Source of the DNA: an uncultured Sulfolobales archaeon
GTDB taxonomy: Archaea; Thermoproteota; Thermoprotei_A; Sulfolobales; Desulfurococcaceae
Reading direction: 5' to 3'
NCBI GenBank assembly: GCA_938003605.1
Contig: CALKYD010000103.1
Location: 1 to 5,533, forward strand
Length of the DNA: 5,533 nt
Made by a program: the position numbers and the translations under genes. Below are positions 1-3,839 of the stretch, piece after piece. Each line of letters opens with the position of its first letter. Position 1 is the first letter of the stretch. Below the pieces are notes generated by a model. It had not been told where the DNA came from. It saw only the letters and a list, made by a program, of their open reading frames with translations, and did no database searches.

Positions 1-47
1 TCTAGTACGTCCTTGCTCAAGCAGAACACCACAAGTACTGCTTTCAA
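1..47 (-). CDS. Possible start of an unrecognised gene (partial, runs off the left edge)
   Basis: A minus-strand frame opens at a TTG (47-45) and stays open to the window edge, giving MKAVLVVFCLSKDVL and then D or E. An in-frame TAG lies five codons upstream (60-62), so TTG is the only usable start. There is no Shine-Dalgarno sequence. However, a TATA-like TTTATTAAT sits at 70-78 with its centre about 27 nt before the TTG, the spacing expected for a leaderless archaeal mRNA. The first residues resemble an N-terminal beta strand (KAVLVVF). Fifteen codons are too few to assign a family or to exclude chance. The frame would be the next gene after trxB on the same strand, separated from it by the palindrome at 148-172. 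Confidence 0.35.
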   Translation of the reverse strand, partial: MKAVLVVFCLSKDVL

Positions 48-69
48 TTTGATAAAAGGCTATCCCGTG

Positions 70-78
70 ATTAATAAA
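70..78 (-). promoter_or_regulatory. TATA-like element for the left-edge frame
   Basis: On the minus strand this reads TTTATTAAT. Its centre near 74 predicts transcription starting near 48, directly at the TTG of the left-edge frame. The same core, TTTATTAA, recurs between trxB and the membrane-protein gene. The call rests on sequence and spacing only; no clear purine-rich BRE is seen. Confidence 0.35.
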
Positions 79-147
79 CAATCTTGAGTTATGCATTAAC
101 ATAGGCATGTTTACTGGAAGTCAAATAGCTGCTTTGGGCTACGTAAT

Positions 148-172
148 ATCTTTTAAATAATATTTAAAAGAT
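148..172. terminator. Perfect AT-rich palindrome just after the trxB stop
   Basis: The arms ATCTTTTAAAT (148-158) and ATTTAAAAGAT (162-172) are perfect reverse complements, 11 bp each, separated by AAT. The element begins 2 nt beyond the trxB TAA (177-175). In the trxB transcript it would form an A/U hairpin containing short U runs. It could be a 3'-end or termination structure. Both arms also contain TTTAAA, the core of crenarchaeal TATA boxes, so a promoter role facing either way is the alternative. The inverted repeat is certain; its function is inferred. Confidence 0.42.
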
Positions 173-174
173 TG

Positions 175-1170
175 TTAAGTAGTGGAGCCCTTGATCTTCA
201 ATATGTACTTGAATGCGGCGTCAGCTGCTATAGCTCCTTCAGCTACTGCTGTAACTATTTGCTCAAACCTATACTTGCATGGTCCTCCAGCAGCGTCTCC
301 TGCAACAAATATTCCTGGAAGGTTAGTGCTCATGTCTGGCTTCACTACTGCATGACCGCTATCATCTACTTCCAAGCCGATCTTCTTGAAGAACTCTCTA
401 TCAGGCTCTAAACCCACTTCTATAAAGACTCCATCGACTTTAATAACGCTCTCCCCATCACCCGTTACGTTAGCTACTCTTATTGCTTCAACTTTTTCCT
501 CACCAACTACTTCTTTTACAATGGAGTTTAGGATGAGCTCTATCCTTGGGTTGTTCTTAACTGCCTCTACATAGGTTGGTAAAGCCCTAAAGCTGCTCCT
601 TCTATGCACTAAGTATACTTTAGAGCATATGCTGGCTAAGTAAAGGGATGAAGCTAGGGCAGAGTTTCCCCCTCCAATAACTGCCACGACTCCATCCTTA
701 AATAATGGTCCATCGCACGTAGCGCAATAAGATACTCCTCTACCAATAAGCTTCTCCTCTCCTGGGACTCCGAGCTTCTTCCTCCTGCTTCCAGTAGCTA
801 TGATTACAGCAAGTGCCTTCAGCCTCCTCCCCGCTTGTGTTGAAACGACCCAGTAGGATCCATCGCGGGTTACTTCAATGGCTTTATCTAAAACTATTGG
901 AACTCCATACGTTGATACATGTGCTATAAACTTCTCCGCTAGTTCAGCTCCTCTCACGCCTGGGAGGCCTAAGTAATTATCTACTAAGTGTATTTCATTC
1001 AAGTAACCGCCGATCTTTTCAGTGACCACAACTGCCTTTAGGAAGTACCTAGTTGAGTATAGTGCAGCAGCTAAGCCAGCGGGTCCCCCACCGACTATCA
1101 CTAAATCATACTCCACGCTCATTGATTCCCTTGGCTCCAGCTCAGGTTTTAACTTGAATTTAAAACTCAC
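175..1170 (-). CDS. trxB: Thioredoxin reductase (NADPH, FAD-dependent), crenarchaeal type
   Basis: Cytoplasmic flavoenzyme that passes electrons from NADPH through FAD and a redox-active disulfide to thioredoxin-like proteins. The 331 residues are close to the family's usual length of 310-330. Visible motifs, in order: FAD-binding GGGPAG at 27-32; a second FAD contact GGYL at 54-57, where GGQL is usual; ATGS at 125-128; the redox pair CATC at 149-152 followed by DG; the NAD(P)H Rossmann motif GGGNSA at 166-171; HRR at 189-191, the usual NADPH 2'-phosphate signature; and the C-terminal FAD motif GIFVAGD at 286-292. The start is the GTG at 1170, because a strong Shine-Dalgarno (1178-1186) lies 7 nt before it. 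An ATG at 1122 (residue 17) is the alternative and would remove a charged N-terminal tail of a kind known in crenarchaeal homologues. The gene diverges from the membrane-protein gene at 1282. CxxC and HRR together make a ferredoxin-NADP reductase relative of this fold unlikely. Confidence 0.96.
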   Translation of the reverse strand: MSFKFKLKPELEPRESMSVEYDLVIVGGGPAGLAAALYSTRYFLKAVVVTEKIGGYLNEIHLVDNYLGLPGVRGAELAEKFIAHVSTYGVPIVLDKAIEVTRDGSYWVVSTQAGRRLKALAVIIATGSRRKKLGVPGEEKLIGRGVSYCATCDGPLFKDGVVAVIGGGNSALASSLYLASICSKVYLVHRRSSFRALPTYVEAVKNNPRIELILNSIVKEVVGEEKVEAIRVANVTGDGESVIKVDGVFIEVGLEPDREFFKKIGLEVDDSGHAVVKPDMSTNLPGIFVAGDAAGGPCKYRFEQIVTAVAEGAIAADAAFKYILKIKGSTT

Positions 1171-1177
1171 TACTTAC

Positions 1178-1186
1178 ACCCCCTCA
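1178..1186 (-). promoter_or_regulatory. Ribosome binding site of trxB, supporting the GTG start
   Basis: On the minus strand this reads TGAGGGGGT, 7 nt before the GTG at 1170. It is G-rich and complementary to the CACCTC-type 3' end of archaeal 16S rRNA. The internal ATG at 1122 has only a weak GGAG further from it, so this site favours the longer protein. Confidence 0.65.
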
Positions 1187-1222
1187 ACTCTACAGAATCT
1201 ATTGCAGTATATGCATCAAATG

Positions 1223-1231
1223 TTTATTAAA
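1223..1231. promoter_or_regulatory. Shared, nearly symmetric TATA-like element between trxB and the membrane-protein gene
   Basis: TTTATTAAA on the plus strand reads TTTAATAAA on the minus strand. Its centre (1227) is almost exactly midway between the divergent start codons at 1170 and 1282. A TATA centre 26 nt from the start site predicts transcription near 1253 (plus) and 1200 (minus), each with a leader of about 30 nt that includes a ribosome binding site. An A-rich CAAAT just upstream suits the plus direction; the minus side has no BRE-like stretch. For trxB, CATATA (minus strand, 1208-1213) is an alternative box. Confidence 0.5.
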
Positions 1232-1281
1232 GTCTGTGCTTGATAATGCATGCAGTTGGCTTTGCAGTGGCGGTGGCTTAA

Positions 1282-1650
1282 GTGAACTTTAGCGACATAC
1301 GCTTTTTACAGCAGGTTGCTGCAGCATTAATGCTTATAGCAATACTATCGTATGTGATCGCTGGGCATAGGTTGAAGAAGGCTCTGCTGACAACGCTTCT
1401 TTCAGCACTAATACTCATCCACTACTCTATAGTATTCAGCGTAGCTTCGCTAGGAGTAGCAGTAACTATTTACCCACTTGTATACACCGAGGTCTTTGAC
1501 TCGTTTAGAAGCCTAAGCCTAGACTATGGGCAAATAGCGATCATAGCAACTATGGCTATGTGGCGTAAAGAGGTAGCGCGACTCGTCAAGGAAGCTTTAA
1601 GTTCATTTAAGCAAGGTAAGAGAGAAAGAAATAAAAGTAGAAGCAGTTAA
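1282..1650 (+). CDS. Small predicted membrane protein of unknown function
   Basis: I do not recognise this 122-residue protein. It has hydrophobic segments at about 9-28 and 34-54, a further hydrophobic stretch at about 56-68, and a short one at about 83-94, giving two to four membrane passes. The basic loop HRLKK (29-33) separates the first two. The tail from residue 95 is strongly basic (RKE, then many K/R and GKRERNKSRSS) and is probably cytoplasmic. There are no cysteines and no catalytic motif. The start is GTG at 1282: an in-frame TAA (1279-1281) touches it, so no longer frame exists, and GGTGG at 1272-1276 lies 5 nt before it. The gene diverges from trxB and ends 13 nt before tRNA-Glu, whose promoter lies within its last codons. 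Composition resembles the neighbours. The frame is very likely real: it is long, membrane-like, and has a promoter and ribosome binding site. Its function is open. Confidence 0.8.
   Translation: MNFSDIRFLQQVAAALMLIAILSYVIAGHRLKKALLTTLLSALILIHYSIVFSVASLGVAVTIYPLVYTEVFDSFRSLSLDYGQIAIIATMAMWRKEVARLVKEALSSFKQGKRERNKSRSS
1629..1637 (+). promoter_or_regulatory. Promoter of tRNA-Glu, inside the end of the membrane-protein gene
   Basis: AAATAAAAG, preceded by the purine-rich GAGAAAG (BRE-like), is centred near 1633. That predicts a start near 1659, about 5 nt before the tRNA 5' end. It would allow the tRNA to be transcribed independently although its promoter overlaps the last codons of the upstream gene. 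Confidence 0.5.
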
Positions 1651-1663
1651 TCAACGTAAGTGA

Positions 1664-1766
1664 GCCGCCGTAGTATAGCCCGGTCAAGTATGCGGGCCTC
1701 TCGAGCCCGTGACGCCCTTCAAACCCATGGGTGCGGGAAACCCGGGTTCAAATCCCGGCGGCGGCA
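1664..1766 (+). tRNA. tRNA-Glu(CTC) with a 28-nt intron in the variable loop
   Basis: The acceptor stem GCCGCCG (1664-1670) pairs fully with CGGCGGC (1759-1765), and the discriminator is A1766. The D stem GTAT/GTAT (1673-1676 with 1688-1691) closes by two Watson-Crick pairs and two G-T wobbles. The anticodon stem CGGGC/GCCCG (1693-1697 with 1705-1709) carries loop CTCTCGA, giving anticodon CTC at 1700-1702, which reads the Glu codon GAG. The T stem CCGGG/CCCGG (1742-1746 with 1754-1758) carries loop TTCAAAT. The variable loop is interrupted by an intron at 1712-1739; removing it leaves TGAC and a 75-nt tRNA. CCA is not encoded. Every stem is intact after splicing, so the gene appears functional. 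Confidence 0.96.
1712..1739 (+). other. Non-canonical tRNA intron (between positions 45 and 46)
   Basis: The precursor folds into a bulge-helix-bulge. The central 4-bp helix is CCCG (1706-1709) with CGGG (1734-1737). The 3-nt bulges are TGA (1710-1712) and AAA (1738-1740). The inner stem CGCCC/GGGTG (1713-1717 with 1729-1733) closes an 11-nt loop. Cutting after the second base of each bulge, the rule for the archaeal splicing endonuclease, removes 28 nt and restores the standard variable loop TGAC. An outer helix is possible only by pairing 1700-1705 with 1741-1746 (one A-C mismatch), which competes with the T stem, so the motif may be of the relaxed type. Confidence 0.88.
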
Positions 1767-1805
1767 CTATTGAGTAAGAATGTAGGACTTAGTCAGCGGA
1801 AAAGA

Positions 1806-2498
1806 TCATGCTTCGTTGTATATTCCATAGAGTCTTTCGCAAGCCTCTATTACTCGTGAAACAACTATCCAGGCTTCAAGGACTTCGGGGTAAATTGAGT
1901 AGACGTATTTAGCTAGCGAATACGTTGCTTCACTAAACGAGCCGTGGGGAAAGCACCCTATGCCTACTGCGCATTCAGCGCTAAGGGCTTCCTCAACTAC
2001 TCGATCAGGGCTTGCTCTAACTCCCTCCTCGCTAAGCAGTATTAGGCATCTACACCCTATTTCTGTGAGGAGGCTCTTCAAATTCATCTTCTTCACATAT
2101 AGTAATGGCTTGCTGGCCTCCGGCGGCACTTTGCCGTACTTAAGCAATTGCTCGAAGAGCCCCACGAATCTATTGTAGTTTCTGGGGATTCTCGTACTTG
2201 GATCTATGAAAATGACTGATCCATTCACAGTATGCACGTATAGCTTTAGCAAACCCCTCTTATTCAATGGACTTCCGAGAGCGTTCAACAATGATATGTG
2301 TACTATGTCTGGGCGCCCTCTTTTCTCAAAGTTCGTTAGACCCTTCATTGCGTGGTAATGTATGCTCTTATCTAGCAACATCTCGCCCGGCTTCTTACGC
2401 CTCCTCCGAGCAGCATTCAGTACAGCTGGGTGACTCCAAATAGATTCCGGAACTAACTCTATAGATGACTCGATCAGTATTATCGATAGAGGTTTCAA
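1806..2498 (-). CDS. nep1: 16S rRNA pseudouridine N1-methyltransferase Nep1 (Emg1 family)
   Basis: SPOUT-class enzyme of ribosome small-subunit biogenesis. It transfers a methyl group from S-adenosylmethionine to N1 of a pseudouridine in the helix 35 loop of 16S rRNA (Psi914 in Methanocaldococcus, Psi1191 in yeast 18S). Of its 230 residues, family signatures seen are: N-terminal LSIILIESSIELVP (4-17); RGRPD (60-64); HISLLNALGSPLN (67-79); RIPRNYNRF (103-111), the rRNA-contact region; and the SAM-binding knot sequence IGCFPHGSFS (180-189). A basic RRRRKK run at 31-36 is a local feature. The start is TTG at 2498: the N-terminus aligns with other archaeal Nep1 proteins from there, and GGTGA lies 5 nt before it. 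An in-frame TAA directly precedes the TTG and ends the 51-codon frame, suggesting coupled translation. The gene converges with tRNA-Glu and leaves a 39-nt gap. Archaeal Nep1 proteins are usually about 200-230 residues, so this one is complete. Confidence 0.96.
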   Translation of the reverse strand: MKPLSIILIESSIELVPESIWSHPAVLNAARRRRKKPGEMLLDKSIHYHAMKGLTNFEKRGRPDIVHISLLNALGSPLNKRGLLKLYVHTVNGSVIFIDPSTRIPRNYNRFVGLFEQLLKYGKVPPEASKPLLYVKKMNLKSLLTEIGCRCLILLSEEGVRASPDRVVEEALSAECAVGIGCFPHGSFSEATYSLAKYVYSIYPEVLEAWIVVSRVIEACERLYGIYNEA

Positions 2499-2654
2499 TT
2501 ACTTCACCACTTGTTTAAAGCTATTCCAGATATGCAGCGTTTCCACGCTAACGATGCCTGGCGATATCCTTAAGTACCCGTTTCTGTCAGCAGGGCTGCG
2601 CTCCACCTGCTTCACCAGTGAGTCATGGGGCTTGTTTGAGGTCCTTCCACTCAC
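2499..2654 (-). CDS. Unrecognised 51-residue protein encoded just before nep1
   Basis: This frame runs from GTG (2654) to TAA (2501-2499). The TAA directly abuts the nep1 TTG, and the nep1 ribosome binding site lies in the last codons of this frame. I do not recognise the protein. It begins MSGRTSNKPHDSLVKQ and ends SVETLHIWNSFKQVVK; it is basic and polar, with no cysteines and no membrane segment, so it is probably soluble and possibly RNA-binding. Support for a real gene: a TATA box (2677-2685) centred about 27 nt before the GTG suits a leaderless mRNA, while no box at proper distance serves nep1 alone. Against it: 51 codons can stay open by chance, and a 42-codon frame lies antisense (2554-2682, plus). 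If real, it forms an operon with nep1 and may be coupled to it in translation. Confidence 0.5.
   Translation of the reverse strand: MSGRTSNKPHDSLVKQVERSPADRNGYLRISPGIVSVETLHIWNSFKQVVK
2504..2508 (-). promoter_or_regulatory. Ribosome binding site of nep1, supporting the TTG start
   Basis: GGTGA on the minus strand, within GTGGTGA, lies 5 nt before the TTG at 2498 and inside the last codons of the 51-codon frame. It matches the anti-Shine-Dalgarno core ATCACCTC. A TTTAAA at 2514-2519 is too close to the TTG to act as a normal nep1 promoter. Confidence 0.6.
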
Positions 2655-2655
2655 T
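2617..2655. repeat. Inverted repeat covering the start of the 51-codon frame
   Basis: AGTGAGT (2617-2623) and ACTCACT (2649-2655) are perfect 7-bp arms. On the plus strand a second stem, GGGCTT with AGGTCC (2628-2633 with 2639-2644, including two G-T pairs), closes loop GTTTG. The internal loop is CATG against TTCC, and ACA follows directly at 2656-2658. The better fold is therefore on the plus strand. It could be a structured RNA or an operator over the leaderless start; it could also be chance. Confidence 0.3.
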
Positions 2656-2676
2656 ACACTTATCTACAAACGAATT

Positions 2677-2685
2677 GTTTAAAAC
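2677..2685. promoter_or_regulatory. Shared symmetric TATA box between nep1 operon and nucleotidyltransferase gene
   Basis: GTTTAAAAC reads GTTTTAAAC on the other strand. From its centre at 2681, the minus direction predicts a start near 2655, at the GTG of the 51-codon frame (leaderless). The plus direction predicts a start near 2707, leaving a leader of about 25 nt that contains the nucleotidyltransferase ribosome binding site. TTTAAA is the typical crenarchaeal TATA core. Confidence 0.6.
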
Positions 2686-2717
2686 ATATAGCTTACCTAA
2701 GCTTACATTAATTAATT

Positions 2718-2723
2718 GGTGAG
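2718..2723 (+). promoter_or_regulatory. Ribosome binding site of the nucleotidyltransferase gene
   Basis: GGTGAG lies 6 nt before TTG (2730) and 9 nt before ATG (2733), which are adjacent codons in one frame. Other binding sites in the window have 5-7 nt spacing, which slightly favours TTG. ATG is the commoner codon. The choice changes the protein by one residue. Confidence 0.55.
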
Positions 2724-2732
2724 CGCTCATTG

Positions 2733-3434
2733 ATGACGGCTATTCTAGCTGGAGGCCTTGGGAAAAGGCTTAGGCCATATACTGAGGAGGTTCCTAAGCC
2801 TCTCATTAATGTAGCTGGAAAAACAATTCTTGAATGGCAAATAGAGTGGTTAAAGGAATACGGCTGCTCTGAGTTCGTGCTATTAGTTGGGTATAGGAAG
2901 GAGAAGATAATTGAGTACGTTGGCAGTGGCTCAAGGCTTGGCGTAAAAGTGACGTATGTTGTAGAGGATGAGCCATTGGGGACTGGTGGAGCACTTAGAA
3001 ACGCTATGCACGTACTCTCTAAAAACGAATACTTCCTAGTCCTTAATGGAGATGTAATAACTGACATCAATCCAATGAAGTTGATTGACAAACTATTTAG
3101 CAATGAGTTCATAGGAGTAATAGCGGCAGTTCCTCTGCCAAGCCCGTATGGAATACTTGAAATAAGCAATAATGAAGTAGTTAAAGGATTTAGGGAGAAA
3201 CCTAAATTAATGGATTATTGGATTAACTCAGGCATATATGCATTAAAGCCAAACATATTCGATTACCTCCCAGAGAGAGGGGATATAGAGACAACAGCCT
3301 TCCCCAATCTCGCGAGCAAGGGGCTTCTTGGAGCAGTTAAGTATAGTGAAGTATTTTGGAAAAGCGTAGATACGCATAAAGACCTTGAAGACGTAGCTAG
3401 AGAGCTCGCTAAGAGAAGCAATAGCAATACGTGA
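2733..3434 (+). CDS. Sugar-1-phosphate nucleotidyltransferase (GT-A fold), exact sugar unknown
   Basis: Joins a sugar-1-phosphate to a nucleoside triphosphate, releasing pyrophosphate and giving an NDP-sugar for glycan synthesis in the cytoplasm. The protein has 233 residues from ATG. Motifs, in this numbering: the nucleotide-binding loop LAGGLGKRLRP (5-15); VPKPL (20-24), with the phosphate-binding lysine; EPLGTGGAL (80-88); the metal-binding LNGD (104-107); FREKP (153-157), where the lysine usually binds the sugar phosphate; and WINSGIY (163-169). It consists of the catalytic domain only: the left-handed beta-helix tail of GlmU-like and many mannose-1-phosphate guanylyltransferase proteins is absent. 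This size suits heptose- or mannose-1-phosphate guanylyltransferase or RmlA-like members, but substrate and nucleotide cannot be read from sequence. No glycan gene lies nearby to help. The start is ATG at 2733, or TTG at 2730 one codon earlier. The gene ends in tandem stops TGA TAA and starts from the shared TATA box at 2677-2685. Confidence 0.92.
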   Translation: MTAILAGGLGKRLRPYTEEVPKPLINVAGKTILEWQIEWLKEYGCSEFVLLVGYRKEKIIEYVGSGSRLGVKVTYVVEDEPLGTGGALRNAMHVLSKNEYFLVLNGDVITDINPMKLIDKLFSNEFIGVIAAVPLPSPYGILEISNNEVVKGFREKPKLMDYWINSGIYALKPNIFDYLPERGDIETTAFPNLASKGLLGAVKYSEVFWKSVDTHKDLEDVARELAKRSNSNT

Positions 3435-3545
3435 TAACCTTAATAACGATCTTTACAGTCCTTTGACTGAGCGATTCCCAGCACTGCCAAAGCTCCGAAT
3501 GCACGTAAGCAGAACAGACATCTAGGAGTAAACGTGTTCGTTCAG

Positions 3546-3619
3546 CGGGCCCGCCGGGATTTGAACCCGGGACCTACGGGTTAAAAGCCCGCCGCTATAC
3601 CAGGCTGAGCTACGGGCCC
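3546..3619 (-). tRNA. tRNA-Lys(TTT), no intron
   Basis: Minus-strand cloverleaf of 74 nt. The acceptor stem GGGCCCG (3619-3613) pairs fully with CGGGCCC (3553-3547); the discriminator is G (3546). The anticodon stem GCGGG/CCCGT has one G-T pair at its open end. The loop CTTTTAA gives anticodon TTT (3585-3583), which reads Lys AAA and AAG. The variable loop is AGGTC, and the T stem CCGGG/CCCGG carries loop TTCAAAT. The D stem has three pairs plus a C13-T22 mismatch (3607 and 3597). CCA is not encoded. A 21-base stretch around the T arm is identical to that of tRNA-Glu. Confidence 0.96.
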
Positions 3620-3839
3620 ACTACGCTAAAACTTGTAGAGAGCTGTTCCTTTTATACGCTACTCCTCAATCAATTACTACTGATAACTGCTATGAAGCCC
3701 AAACTGATACTGAGGCAGTGTCTAGAGTAAGGAGGAAGCTTGCGGAGGCAAAACGCTTTTCACAAATGCTTTTTGGAGTAAAGTAGGCGCAGCACTACTG
3801 TCTACGTTACTCCTTCACTTCGAGAATGCCTGTCATACA
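3620..3839. other. Gene-poor gap with a possible gene remnant
   Basis: Apart from the tRNA-Lys promoter, no convincing gene lies here. On the plus strand a frame stays open for more than 50 codons up to TAG at 3784-3786, but its only usual start is GTG at 3718, leaving 22 codons. Those translate to an amphipathic, basic peptide (VSRVRRKLAEAKRF, then SQMLFGVK). A 12-codon ATG frame, MKPKLILRQCLE (3692-3730), overlaps it in another frame. Together they could be the frameshifted remains of a small gene, or chance. No tRNA-like, C/D-box or CRISPR structure was found. Confidence 0.2.
3649..3656 (-). promoter_or_regulatory. Promoter of tRNA-Lys
   Basis: TATAAAAG on the minus strand is a near-consensus TATA box. 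Its centre near 3653 predicts a start near 3627, about 8 nt before the tRNA 5' end, a usual distance for archaeal tRNA genes. Confidence 0.6.

Noticed and set aside
1..87. Plus-strand frame open from the left edge to TGA at 85-87
   Set aside because: Twenty-eight codons with no recognisable sequence. The minus-strand frame in the same place has a matching promoter and start, so this looks like its antisense shadow.
2512..2519. TTTAAA as a promoter for nep1 alone
   Set aside because: Its centre is only about 18 nt from the TTG, so transcription would start inside the gene. Transcription from 2677-2685 fits better.
2554..2682. A 42-codon plus-strand ATG frame upstream of the nucleotidyltransferase gene
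   Set aside because: It has no ribosome binding site or promoter at proper distance and is antisense to the better-supported 51-codon minus-strand frame. A frame this long is common by chance.
2708..3169. A 153-codon minus-strand frame opposite the nucleotidyltransferase gene
   Set aside because: It is antisense to clear catalytic motifs of the plus-strand gene, has low-complexity composition (rich in S, P and T), and has no family features.
3431..3470. C/D-box small RNA after the nucleotidyltransferase (GTGATAA and CTGA)
   Set aside because: The C box is imperfect and overlaps the tandem stops. There are no internal C' and D' boxes and no terminal stem. The 5-bp hairpin CAGTC/GACTG at 3456-3469 is too weak to call a terminator.
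1741..3567. A 21-base identity between the two tRNA genes, possibly an att-like repeat
   Set aside because: It is the T arm plus acceptor base in both tRNAs (opposite strands), explained by tRNA conservation. No integrase or element lies between them.
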